The translations under genes were made by a program, and so were the position numbers. A stretch of 64,000 nucleotides of DNA. Origin: Tubulanus polymorphus (lineage: Eukaryota; Nemertea; Palaeonemertea; Tubulaniformes; Tubulanidae). The stretch lies in NCBI RefSeq assembly GCF_964204645.1, contig NC_134034.1, positions 7,559,414 through 7,623,413 of the forward strand, read 5' to 3'. The notes beneath the pieces are model-generated. The model was not told the DNA's origin and ran no database searches. It saw only the letters and a list, made by a program, of their open reading frames with translations. Below are positions 52,387 to 63,045 of this stretch, in pieces (the first letter of the stretch is position 1; each line of letters opens with the position of its first letter).

Positions 52387-55300
52387 ATGGAAGCAAGTAC
52401 TACTGTTCACCATGTAATATCAATATAGATAAATCCCAAAAATCAAGACACAATAAAACTAAAACACATTTAGAGAATAAATTGAAATTAGAATATGAAG
52501 ATGATATATTAGAAACTAAATTAGATGAATTAAAGAATGAAAAAGAAACATACAAATGTGATACATGTAATCAATCATTCAGTGATAAAAGATATTATAA
52601 AGAACATTTAAAATCTAAAAGTCATATTAGAAATAAGGATAATGATATTTTAGGTGAAGATTATTTTGATAAAGATAATGATAAGAAACAGAAGACAATT
52701 AAAAGTATAAACAAGAAAATTAATTTTAGAAAATTATTTGACGCCTGGGAAAAAAATGTAGAATTTCTGGGCTAAGCTAATGTGGAATTGCAAATTTGAA
52801 ATCGAAGTTTTAAGAAATTTGGGGAATGATGAGATTTGGCGATTTGGTAGATGATACAGGTCTTCGACTCTAGTAGTGGTTTAAATTTTTTTATTGAAAA
52901 TTCTCAATAATTGATCGCGAACTTGCGACCGACTTCATTTACTTATGCCTCTAAGCTGGTCTGCAACTTCATAGCCTCCATGGATGAAGAAAGAGCTCCT
53001 CTGATGTCTGCTTCATCATGACTTCGATCATATCGTGTGGCCTAGCCAGCCGGCCCGGTCCCCGGGCCCGGGCCACGGGTTTGGCTGTCACTCGATATCC
53101 TAGAGTCTTGAGTCTGGGTGGGTTGAAGTAGACATTGTCATTTAAAATAACATGCTTATGTTGTTCTGTATGAATTACCCGTGTGTCATGTATGTTGTAT
53201 TAATTTATTTTAAAATTTGTATTTATTGAATTTGGGAATTTTATCCCGGAATTTCAATGTAATAAGGATCAATAAAGAATTGAATTGAATTGTCACCTAA
53301 TACACATGCCATCAGAGGACACGGAGCCGTATAAGACAGCTATGCTATTATAAATTGCTAATCTCACGAAACTTGCATACTCCTAATATCAAACATATTT
53401 TCACAAACGATTGAATATTGAAATTATATGTTTACACATTTTCATATTGACCGCTTGTAGCCGCTGATGAAATTCACGCCGGCCCTACACACATCGTAGA
53501 TAGCTTCGTCATTCCACCGGCATGCCCACGTCAGGGTCTGACTTTTATATCAGACTTCCGCATCGTGTATACATCCGCCATTTAACCGAATAATCCGATT
53601 TACTTATCATTTCTATTTATGCCTGCCGCTTCTGATACAATCATACATCCTTTACTATTACAATACGTCTTCTAATGATATTCAATGCAATATAACATTT
53701 CGACGTTCAAATATAGGTCATTATATAATCACAGGAAGCCATTCTACATCTATGTCAATAATATTTTGCCAGATAGCTTGTTTGTGTACACATAAACCTG
53801 TGACGTTTTGCACATCGATTTACGGCTGTCGTTTGTAAAATGACGCTGAATGGTAAGCATTGTTTAGGTTTCATAATGGTAACGTTTTATAAGGCGTCAA
53901 AAAATAAATTTAACAATAAAAGACCATACATGGAAGATGTAAGAAAATATAGTAATTTATTGGATAATAAAAAAGATATAGAGATAACCGAAGCATTTAA
54001 AAGTGATATTGGCCCAGCAGCTATCGAGTTTAAATTTCATAAAGGAAAAACGTTAGAAGAAAATAAAAAACATTTAGAAAATATGAAAGAAATAATGAAA
54101 ATAATAACTGATGTTGAATATCCTAAAATAAGTATTTCATCAAAATTTAAATTCATAAAATCTGAAGATAAACCAATATATAATATAAATTCTCATTCAC
54201 AACATATTATATCTAAACAACATATAGATGATAAATTAGATAAATGTTATAATGAAGTAAAAACTAAAATAGAAGAGAAATATTTTGAAGGATCTGGTTT
54301 AATATTTGATGAAATAATATTTATGACTTTACATGTTTATAACACAAAATATAATAAGTTAACTAAATCAAAACCCATAGATGAAAATAATGTATCATAT
54401 TATAAAGAACCAGATATTGAAGCATCGAGTTATATTAAACTACCATTTAAAACTAATGCTGTTATAAATGTACAAAATGAAGATGATAAATGTTTTCTAT
54501 GGGCTATAATTAGTTGCTTACATCCTGCAACTGATAATATTTGTAGATTAACTCATTATAAACCATTTGAAAATAATTATAAGATAGATAAGTATCCTGT
54601 TAGAATTAAAAATATCCAAAAAATAGAAAGAGATAATAATATAAAGATAAATGTATTTTATTTAATCAAATTACCAAATACAAAAGGTAACAATATAAAA
54701 CATTATACATTAGACCCTTTATATCTATCAAAAGATTATGATTCAAATGGTGTTATAGATATATTATATTATGAGAATCATTATATGTGGATTAAAAGAA
54801 TTGATTCATTTTTTAAATCAGAAAATTATTTTGATAATAAAATATATCTATGTAGAAAATGTTTACATAAATTCAGAACTGAAAGTGCATTATTAAATCA
54901 TAAACAATTATGTGAAAATCATGATTATTGTAAATTAGTTTTACCAAATGAAAAGGATAAAATATTAGAATTCAAAAAATATGATTACAAAAATAAAGTA
55001 CCATTTGTAATATATGGAGATTTCGAATCATTAAATAAAGAATTAACTGATCAAGATAGAAAAGAAATATATTATAAAAGAAAGAAATTAAATTCTAATG
55101 AAAATGATTTTTCAGATGAACCACCAATAACAAATACTATTAAAAAGATTCATCAATCAGCTGCAGCTTTCGGGTTATATATTAAATCTGATTATCCAGA
55201 ACTAATTAAAAGTGAATATTATCATTACAGAAATGAAAATGTTATCAATCATTTTTGTGACTTATTTATTGAATATGAAATAAGATTTAGTAAATTATTG

Positions 55301-57538
55301 AATAAAAATATAGAAATTATAATGACAGAAGAAGATAAAGAAGAATTTGCGTTTGCAGATAAAAAAGTAAGAGACCATGATCATTTGAACGGAAAGTACT
55401 TACAAGCTAAGAAAATTAATTTTGTACCAGTTATATTTCATAATCTATCAGGATATGATGCACATTTATTTATCAAACAGTTATGTCATAAAATAGAAGA
55501 AATCAATAATGAAATAGACATATTAAATTCAAATAGATCAAAAGATAAAATACCAACTTATAAATTTAGAATGTTAGCTAAAACATCTGAGAATTATATA
55601 TCATTCCAATTTGGTTGCCTAAGATTTATAGATTCATATAGATTTTTAAATAGTTCATTAGATAACTTATCAAAATCATTAGTTGATGATGAATTAAAAA
55701 TATTAAAGCAACACTACCCAAATATTGATGATTTTCAATTAATGAGATATAAAGGCGCAATTCCATATTCATTTTATAAATCACATAATGATTTTAACAT
55801 AACTGAATTATTAAAAGAACAATTCTATGATGAATTAAAAAATGAATATGTTAAAGATGAAGTATATAATAGAACATTGAATATTTGGAATCATTTTAGA
55901 ATGAAAAATCATGGGCAATTAGTAGATTTATATCTAAAATCAGATGTATTATTATTAACCGATATATTCGAAAGGTTTAGAGATGTAAACCTAAAATATT
56001 TCAATATTGATCCTTGTCATTGTTATTCATCACCAGGTTTAACATGGGATTGTGGATTAAAATTTACAGATATAAAAATGGATTTGTTAACAAATATAGA
56101 TCAATTATTATTATTTGAAAAATCTATAAGAGGAGGTGTTTCAGGTGTATTAGGTGATAGATATTTCAATGTAAATGATAACCCCGGATATAAGTTATTA
56201 TACATAGATGCAAATAATTTGTATGGTTGGGCAATGATGGAACCACAACCTTATGGAGTATTTGAAATTACTGAAGTTTTACAGTATGAAAATAATGATA
56301 AATTTGATTGGAAGAAAAGAATTCTAGATATTGCAGATGATTCAGAGACTGGTTACTTTTTTGTTGTAGATTTAGAATATCCTGAACATATTAAATCTAA
56401 ATCTAGAAATCTAGCATACTGTCCAGAACATAAAACTGTAACTCATGAAGAATTATCAAATTATCAAAAAAGAATTAAACCCGAAAATCATATTCATACA
56501 GAAAAGTTAATGGTAACTCAAGAAGATAAATATAATTATGTAGTACATTATAGAATGTTAAAGTTTTATCTAAAACAAGGAATGATCCTAAAAGAAGTAC
56601 ATAGTTATATTTCATTCAGTCAATCTAAGTGGTTAGAAAAATATATAGATTTTAACACCAAACAGAGAACTGAAGCTAAAACTGATTTCGAGAAAGATTT
56701 CTTCAAGTTAATGAATAATGCATTCTATGGTAAGACTTGTGAAAATATTAGAAATAGAAATGATATTGAGTTAGTTAGTAATGGTAAAAGGATAAGGCAT
56801 TTACAATCATATCCTAAGTTTTTAGGTAACAGAATATTTGATGAAAATTTAGCTGCAGTTAAAATGAGAAGAAAATCTATGAAATTTAATAAACCAATTT
56901 ATGTTGGTGCTTCAGTTTTAGAATTATCAAAATTACTAATGTATGAATTCTATTATAATGTATTACAACCACTTTTTGGAGAAAAACATATAGAAATCTT
57001 ATATTTTGATACTGACAGTTACATATTAAAGATAAAAACTAATAACATAACTGATGATTTAAAAACATTAAAACATCAGTTTGATTTTAGTAACTATCCT
57101 AAAGATCATGAATTGTTTAGCAATGATAATAAAAAAGTTCCAGGGAAGTTTAAGGATGAATTAGGTGGTGAAGAAATGATTGAATTCATTGGTATTAGAT
57201 CTAAAATGTATTCATATAAAACTAAAGAACATGAAGCTAAAAAGTTAAAAGGAATAACCAAAAGTGTAGTAGAAAAGAATATTCATTTCAAAGATTACAT
57301 CAATTGTATATTCAATGAAGAAGTTAGAAAACATAAGATGAAATGTTTAAGATCTGAAGATCATGAAATGTTTATTGAAGAAATTGAAAAGATTAGTCTA
57401 AACCCATTTGATGATAAAAGATATATTTTAGATGATGGAATTCATACAGTTGCTTATGGTAATTTAGATGAATACTTAAAATTTTAAAGAGAAGAAACAA
57501 AAGAGAACGAGATAATGAAAAGAATTCTAACGTGTTAA
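52387..57538 (+). pseudogene. Polinton protein-primed DNA polymerase B, copy B
   Basis: A start ATG in the same context as copy A, a one-base frameshift in the first codons, then two C2H2 fingers (second: CDTCNQSFSDKRYYKEHLKSKSH). A 1.2-kb insertion (52737-53901) splits the gene. A long frame (53840-57487, 1215 codons, the first ~18 from the insertion) then carries CFLWAIISCLHP, exonuclease I YGDFES (~393), exonuclease II FHNLSGYD (~533), motif A YIDANNLYGW (~788), motif B NNAFYGKTCENI (~958), motif C YFDTDS (~1055) and KKLKGITK (~1134). Two in-frame deletions remove the Cys of the zinc segment around KVRDHDHLNG (near 55365 and 55400). A TAA at 57485-57487 cuts off the last 16 codons. The motif C intein site is empty. 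Confidence 0.9.
52737..53901. mobile_element. Insertion splitting PolB copy B
   Basis: Sequence unrelated to Polinton starts at TTTGACGCCT and ends at AGGCGTCAAA, a 10-bp inverted pair. PolB homology to copy A stops and resumes at these points. Inside, a GC-rich patch (CCGGCCCGGTCCCCGGGCCC) and a GAATTGAATTG tail-like repeat near 53280 are seen, but no transposase. It may be composite. Confidence 0.6.
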
Positions 57539-57567
57539 TCAAATTTTAATAAAAATATGTATTATAA

Positions 57568-57985
57568 ATGGAGAGTAAACAAGCGCGCAGTGAGAACAAC
57601 AAATCATTTCTAGATAGAATAAAAGATACTTCAAATGTCAAATCAGTAGATTATAAATTTAAGAAGTTAAAAGAATTAATAATTCATAAGAAATGTCTAA
57701 TTACAAATATTGATACAGTTACTAACAAATATGGAGATAAATTAGTTATACACTTAGAATATGAAGGATTAAAAGGAAATACATATAAATTCAGAACATA
57801 TTTACAGGAAATTAAAAGAAATTAAATTAGGATTAAAAGGAAATACATATAAATTCAGAACATATTTACCGAATAGATTTCATAGATTATCAAGTGAAGA
57901 TCTAGAAGAATTATGTTCTGGAGATTTCTATTTCGTATGCAAAGGTAAGAATGAAAAAGGTCACCATGAAATAGATTTCGAATAA
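57568..57985 (+). pseudogene. Small conserved Polinton protein, possible ssDNA-binding fold (copy B)
   Basis: Homologue of 19804-20145, starting MESKQARSENNKSF. A tandem duplication of about 67 bp (GGATTAAAAGGAAATACATA... occurs at about 57770 and 57837) adds a stop at 57823-57825. After it the frame resumes with NRFHRLSSEDLEELCSGDFY and ends at 57983-57985. It follows PolB by 29 bases in the same direction, whereas in A the gene sits alone at the terminus, so gene order differs between copies. Confidence 0.6.
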
Positions 57986-57999
57986 AATATGTAAAATAA

Positions 58000-58753
58000 A
58001 TGGTAGAACTAAAAGAATACAGAATATTTGTTGATTCAAGAAAACTTACAAATTATAAATCTCATAATTTACTTATACAATTGGATAGAGAATTCAAGAA
58101 TTGTGTTGATTTAAAATTAGTTAATATAAGTTTATGTAATTCTTTTCATAATATATCGAATAAAAGTCTTGATCATTTAGCTTTTAAAATTTATGTAAGA
58201 AATTTGAATAAATAGTTTCATCTTTATCTAAAACCAGGATTATATAATTTAGAAACATTAGCGCAAGAAATTAATGAAAGAGCTCGTTTAAAAATGGGCT
58301 CAGATCTCGATTTGAAATTAAATTTATCAAAAATGATAGTTCGAATAAAATAAGAATAAAGTTAACTAATGAACAACATAGATTTTTAGTAAGAAAACCT
58401 TTAGCTAAACTGTTTGGAATTCTTCCGGATAGAAATTATTCAAGTATCGAAACTTATACAAATATAATGACTTTTACACACTTTTATATTTATTGCAATT
58501 TAATTAATCCTACAAAAACATTTGAAGCAACTAAAGATACAATTTGTAATTCTAGTATATTAAATATTTTACCATTAAAAATGTTAAACAATTTGGAACT
58601 CAAATAAATTATAATTTAGCTGAATGTGATTTTAAACCTTGTATTCCTCAATTTGATAATTTTAAATTAGAAATAAGAAATCACAATGGTTATTTAATTG
58701 ATTTGAATAACTTTCCTGTAATTTATGAATTAGTTATAAGATGTAGAGGGTAA
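58000..58753 (+). pseudogene. Probable minor capsid (penton-like) protein
   Basis: It starts MVELKEYRIFVDSRKLTN. A TAG (58213-58215) and frameshifts near 58317 and 58590 break it. Later frames read PLAKLFGILPDRNYSS, THFYIYCNLINPTKTF and LEIRNHNGYLIDLNNFPVIY before RCRG and the stop. The pattern FxxxYIYCxLxxP...LEIRNxNGxLxDLN is that of Polinton proteins taken to be single-jelly-roll penton proteins; about 250 residues is the right size. Assignment is by motif and by place in the structural block. Confidence 0.55.
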
Positions 58754-58768
58754 TTTTTCACTATATAA

Positions 58769-59116
58769 ATGAATATAACTGTAGGACCGAGTATATGTTT
58801 TGGGTTTGATTTTATACGTGAGAAAGAAATGAAATTTAACATTACTGATGTAATTACACATATTAAAAATATTGCATTTTCCAATGAAACAACATTAGAG
58901 TATGAAAAAACAATAGATAAAGAAACTTTAAATGTAGAAAAGATTACTAATTTAATTAGAGAATCTTTAAGATTTTATGAATTAGATGAAGATTTTATCA
59001 TCGATGATATTAAAAAAATAATAATTGAAATATATACAAATGAAACTAGTAATGAAATAAATGTTGATTTAATCATAAATAAGTTAACTAAATATTTTGA
59101 TGTAGTAATTTTTTGA
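58769..59116 (+). CDS. Polinton protein of unknown function
   Basis: 115 codons after CACTATATAAATG. The protein is acidic and Ile/Asn-rich, with no membrane span and no motif I recognise (for example EKITNLIRESLRFYELDEDF). It sits between the penton-like gene and a short membrane protein gene, all in the same direction with 7-20-base gaps, so it probably belongs to the structural block. Confidence 0.5.
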   Translation: MNITVGPSICFGFDFIREKEMKFNITDVITHIKNIAFSNETTLEYEKTIDKETLNVEKITNLIRESLRFYELDEDFIIDDIKKIIIEIYTNETSNEINVDLIINKLTKYFDVVIF

Positions 59117-59123
59117 TAAATAA

Positions 59124-59344
59124 ATGAGTGATAATAAGTGGATAATAACTGGATTATATAATGGAGCATTACTATCAGTTGGAACTGTTGGTTATTCAAT
59201 GGTATTAAAAAAGTATTCAAAATGGAAAGTGTTAATGTTGATAGATTTGATATAAATGATATTTTAAAATTAACATTAGCAGTTACTTTATCTAATTTAA
59301 CTATTGATTATTTGGAAAAACAAAAATATATTCCTCCCATATAA
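59124..59344 (+). pseudogene. Small Polinton membrane protein, frameshifted
   Basis: It starts at ATG after GATAAATAAATG. The first 30 residues are hydrophobic (WIITGLYNGALLSVGTVGYS). A one-base shift near 59213 changes frame; the second frame reads ESVNVDRFDINDILKLTLAV...YLEKQKYIPPI and stops at 59342-59344. Too short for family assignment. Confidence 0.45.
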
Positions 59345-59368
59345 ATACATAATTATTTTACTAAATAA

Positions 59369-59791
59369 ATGGCTTCTGCAGTTATAACTATTATAGGATC
59401 AGCAATTGTTAATGCTTTAGCATTTACTGGTGGCGGTTATTTATTTAAGCATATTGATAAAAATAGTTCATTAGGAGAACGAAAAAGATATAACTTAGCA
59501 TTAGAAAAATACAATAAAGCAGCAGAAGAATATAGAGAAAAGAAGCAAAACTATATGGATTATATTAACAAGGAATTATATGATCAGAAGATTTCACATA
59601 GAGATTTTCAATCAGTTGATGATGCAATGTGTTTATATAACGCGGTAACCAATAAAGAAAAATCACATCTACATAAACCTAATTTATCAGATTGTTATAC
59701 CCCAAGTAAAGAACAACAGAAATATGAAATAATTTGGATTTTAGGTGGAACAGTTATTGTTATATTTGTTGCTTATAAGTTTACTAATTAG
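59369..59791 (+). CDS. Conserved Polinton protein with membrane spans at both ends
   Basis: 140 codons, intact. An N-terminal span (VITIIGSAIVNALAFTGGGYL) leads to a charged helical middle (LALEKYNKAAEEYREKKQNY, FQSVDDAMCLYNAVT) and a C-terminal span (IIWILGGTVIVIFVAYKF). Proteins of this plan, with ALAFTGG and ERKRxNLALEK, are frequent in invertebrate Polintons, so it is likely conserved and structural, perhaps a virion membrane protein; the role is unknown. A truncated homologue is at 45668-46020. Confidence 0.7.
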   Translation: MASAVITIIGSAIVNALAFTGGGYLFKHIDKNSSLGERKRYNLALEKYNKAAEEYREKKQNYMDYINKELYDQKISHRDFQSVDDAMCLYNAVTNKEKSHLHKPNLSDCYTPSKEQQKYEIIWILGGTVIVIFVAYKFTN

Positions 59792-59811
59792 TAATTTTTT
59801 TTGCTAAATAA

Positions 59812-60237
59812 GTGGATGATAATATTGATATTATTCCTCATGATATAAATAAAACTAAATTAAAAATATATTTAGAAAAACAAATATTAGAATTTGAAAG
59901 TGACTTAAAGATAAAGAAGAAAAAATATTTAAAAAGTAAAATTATATATTATCTTATTATCAGTGGTTCGGTTACAATTAGTTCTGTAATAACATTTCTA
60001 GCAATATTCTCACCATTAACACCTTTAGCTATATCAATTGGTATATTAGGATTAAGTTCAAGTGTTTTAACTGGTATAAGTTCAAAATTAAATATAAAAA
60101 GTAATAAAGAAAAAATTAAAACTAATATAAAAGAAATTAATAAATTAAAGAATACACTAGATTATATAATAAGTTTAAATGGCCATATAACAGTTGAAGA
60201 ACAAGATAAATTATTAAAAGAATTAGTTAATTATTAA
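59812..60237 (+). CDS. Conserved Polinton protein with two membrane spans
   Basis: Charged N-terminus, then two adjacent hydrophobic segments (IIYYLIISGSVTISSVITFL and AIFSPLTPLAISIGILGLSS) and a basic coiled-coil-like C-terminus (KEKIKTNIKEINKLKNTLDY). The first codon is GTG (GCTAAATAAGTGGATGAT) where Polinton C has ATG in the same context, so the start codon is probably lost in this copy. A truncated homologue is at 45243-45643. Role unknown. Confidence 0.6.
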   Translation: MDDNIDIIPHDINKTKLKIYLEKQILEFESDLKIKKKKYLKSKIIYYLIISGSVTISSVITFLAIFSPLTPLAISIGILGLSSSVLTGISSKLNIKSNKEKIKTNIKEINKLKNTLDYIISLNGHITVEEQDKLLKELVNY

Positions 60238-60253
60238 TTTTTCAATTATATAA

Positions 60254-61213
60254 ATGGCAGATAGTTTTCCAAAAGCTTTCCAATATAATAAATCAATTAA
60301 ATATAATATTCCAGCAATAGATTTTAATTAAGATATTACATATAGAAATGAAGTTTTAGATTCATTAATTGATTTACATATTTATGTTACTGAAAGTAAT
60401 AATTTTCATGTAAAGATGGAAAATATATTTCATGTGTATACAATTAATTTCAAAAATTTAAATGAGGCAAAACAATGGTTATTAAAATCTAATATGAAGT
60501 ATTGGCAGAACCAATTAAATTTTGCTGTTTATTGCAGAACAACAGGATGTGGAATTAGTTGGAATGATCATTTAAACAAACCAAGTTTACCATTGATGTT
60601 ATCACTTTTTAGATTTCATACATATTTTCAAATAAAATTAATATTAGATGAATTAGAATGTCCTTTACCAGGTTCAAAATATTTTAAAGAATTGAATAAT
60701 AATAATAATTTTTCTAAGTTTTATAAAATATGTAATGAATTTAATATTAATTCAAATAAAGATTTTAGATCAAAAATTGGAACGATGGGTGGATTAGGAA
60801 TATTATGTACTAAAGAATTTGGAAAAGTAATGACAAATTCAGATATAAGAACACTAAATTGGAATGAATTACCAAAATATTATAATAATATACAACAAAA
60901 AAACAATAATGGTTGGGTTTATTTCATTTTAGAAAATAGTGAAGGTTTTACAAAATCAGATATACAAAGAATAAATCAATCTATTAGAACTTATTTGATA
61001 TGTATTTTAGGTGCGCAAGTTGAAACAAGATCCCCAATAATTGGAAATGCGCAGAAACAATTCAAAGTATTATTTGAAGATTCCATTCATAATGATAAAA
61101 ATAGATCGATTCCAGAAAACATTGTAAGATATCAAAATTATTTAGATAAATTACATATTAGATTAAATTATTGTATAGGCCCTAATCTATTAATTATTTC
61201 TAATGAAGTATAA
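60254..61213 (+). pseudogene. Conserved Polinton protein of unknown function, one stop
   Basis: It starts MADSFPKAFQYNKSIKYNIP. TAA at 60328-60330 stands where copy A has Lys. The rest is open: QNQLNFAVYCRTTGCGISWN, FRFHTYFQIKLILDELECPL, GWVYFILENSEGFTKSDIQR and SIRTYLICILGAQVETRSPI. This family, with SEGFT and NxSIRTY motifs, recurs in invertebrate Polintons at about 300-330 residues, so this is near full length. It probably belongs to the virion set. The C-terminal part differs from that in copy A. Confidence 0.65.
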
Positions 61214-61216
61214 AAG

Positions 61217-61552
61217 ATGGGAAATATAATTGGTTATAATAATCTAATTAAAACTGCAACAATAAATAATTCATTTGGATTAAATGATATAAATAAAAAG
61301 ATTATTATTGCTCCAAAATTAATGGAAGGTGAAAAAAATAAAAAATATATTCAATCAACAGAAACTAAAACTAAGAATATTAAATTGGATAATGATTCTA
61401 AAATAAAAGATTACAATACATCAGAAAATATTAAAACTGATAATGTTCAACATGAAATAATTAAACTAAATGATGATAATAAATCCCATGAAAATACTAA
61501 ATTAGCTATAACTTGTATAGGAATTGCAATCGGAGGAATATTATATCTTTAA
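61217..61552 (+). CDS. Polinton protein with C-terminal membrane anchor
   Basis: 111 codons starting 3 bases after the previous stop. Lys/Asn-rich polar body, with an Ala/Ile/Gly-rich hydrophobic segment at the very end (AITCIGIAIGGILYL) that fits a tail anchor. No known motif. The spacing suggests co-expression with the gene before it. Confidence 0.5.
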   Translation: MGNIIGYNNLIKTATINNSFGLNDINKKIIIAPKLMEGEKNKKYIQSTETKTKNIKLDNDSKIKDYNTSENIKTDNVQHEIIKLNDDNKSHENTKLAITCIGIAIGGILYL

Positions 61553-61574
61553 TTTTAATTTTTTTATTATGTAA

Positions 61575-63022
61575 ATGGCAGAAGGTGGAGAAGATATTGG
61601 AATTGATACTTTAGATGAACCTGGTATAAGTGATGAACAACCACCTGATTTTGATGAAACAAGTTTTAGTAATGATAATAAAACAGAATATAATACTAAT
61701 TTACCAGAAGTTGTTCCTGGTTATAAAGCCCCGTCAACAGATGAATATATTAGAGGAGCTAAATCGAGGATATATTGAAAATGAAGATCCAGAAAAAACA
61801 AAAAAAGAATTAAAATATAATGAAATTACTCATGAATTTAAACCGATGTTAAAAATCTGGTTTCAATGTAACAAATAAAGCTATGGAATATTTAGTCGAA
61901 GGTTTAAAATATTCAAATGGTGATTATTATTGGCATTTGAAAGATGACTATTATTTTAAGATTTCTTCTAATAAAAGTCTCGATAAAATAATAACAAAAT
62001 CAACTTTAATTAAATTAGAACAATCTAGAATTAAGAAAATCATTAATGATGTTATAACTGATGTTACAGAACGAGAGATAAAACTAAATAGAAAAGATTT
62101 TAATAAAGAAAATGTTAAATTTTTGAAAATAATTAATGAAAATTTAAGACCAAAACAAATTCCTAAAGAAGCTGATAATTCCAAAACTAGTAAAGTTAAA
62201 TCAACCGAAGTTCAAACTGAAAAACTTTTACAAAATGGGTTACTTGATGCAACAGATCAAGAATTAGAAGATTTAAATATATTTTCTGATGAAGCAATTA
62301 GAGAAATTATTAGTATAAGAAATGAAGCTGATAAAATTGCACATAATAAAAGTATAAGAGATATTAAAATTAGTACTTTAGAAAAAGAATTAACTGATAA
62401 AAATAAAGAGATAGAACAACTAAAGTATGATTTAGACCATCAAGCAATTGGTGAAATGGAATATAGGCAAAAAGAATTACGTTTAGAAAAAGAAATTGAT
62501 AATTTAAAAGATAATTTAGAAGTACTGAAAGGTGAAAGAGATACATTATTAAAAGAATATGGTAATAATTTTAAAAGATTAAAAGATGTTTTTAAAGATT
62601 TGTTGATAAAACCAGATTCTAAAATATCATTGAAAGATAGAATAAAATTATTATTTAAATTAGAAGGAATAACAATTCTTTCAATTCTAACATCTGTAAC
62701 TATGTTATTTACAACAATTGGTTTAGCTTTGTCAAATGCTTTAAAATCTACTCCTACTCCCAATAAACCAGATAAACCTCCAGATAATAATTCTATACAA
62801 GATAAAGTTAAGGATGGTTTAAAGAAATTAGCAAAATATTTATGGGAACTATCTAAAAAATCTGCTGCAGCATTACCAGGAATTATTGCATCGATTGTTG
62901 GTTTTATATTGAAATCTGCAGGAAACATTATTAACTTTGCTGCTGAACATATTATTTTATTTTTAATTACAGTTGTAAGTGCTATTATTTTTGGATTAGT
63001 AAACATGATAAAAAATAAATAA
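61575..63022 (+). pseudogene. Coiled-coil Polinton protein with C-terminal membrane segments
   Basis: It starts MAEGGEDIGIDTLDEPGISD, shifts frame near 61760 and again near 61880, then is open from 61883 to 63022. The middle is a long coiled coil (ISTLEKELTDKNKEIEQLKY, KEIDNLKDNLEVLKGERDTL). The C-terminus has three hydrophobic parts (ITILSILTSVTMLFTTIGLA; AALPGIIASIVGFILKSAGN; HIILFLITVVSAIIFGLV). Proteins with this coiled coil plus SKKSAAALPGII..FILK..G tail are common in animal Polintons, just before the capsid gene. Role unknown, perhaps scaffold or fibre-like. Confidence 0.6.
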
Positions 63023-63045
63023 TTAATTTTTTTGTTAAATAAATG
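63021..63045 (+). promoter_or_regulatory. Late-promoter-like start signal of the capsid gene
   Basis: AATTAATTTTTTTGTTAAAT runs into AAATG: a T-run followed by TAAATAAATG at the start codon. Similar signals precede 58769, 59124, 59369, 59812, 60254 and 61575. Confidence 0.5.
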
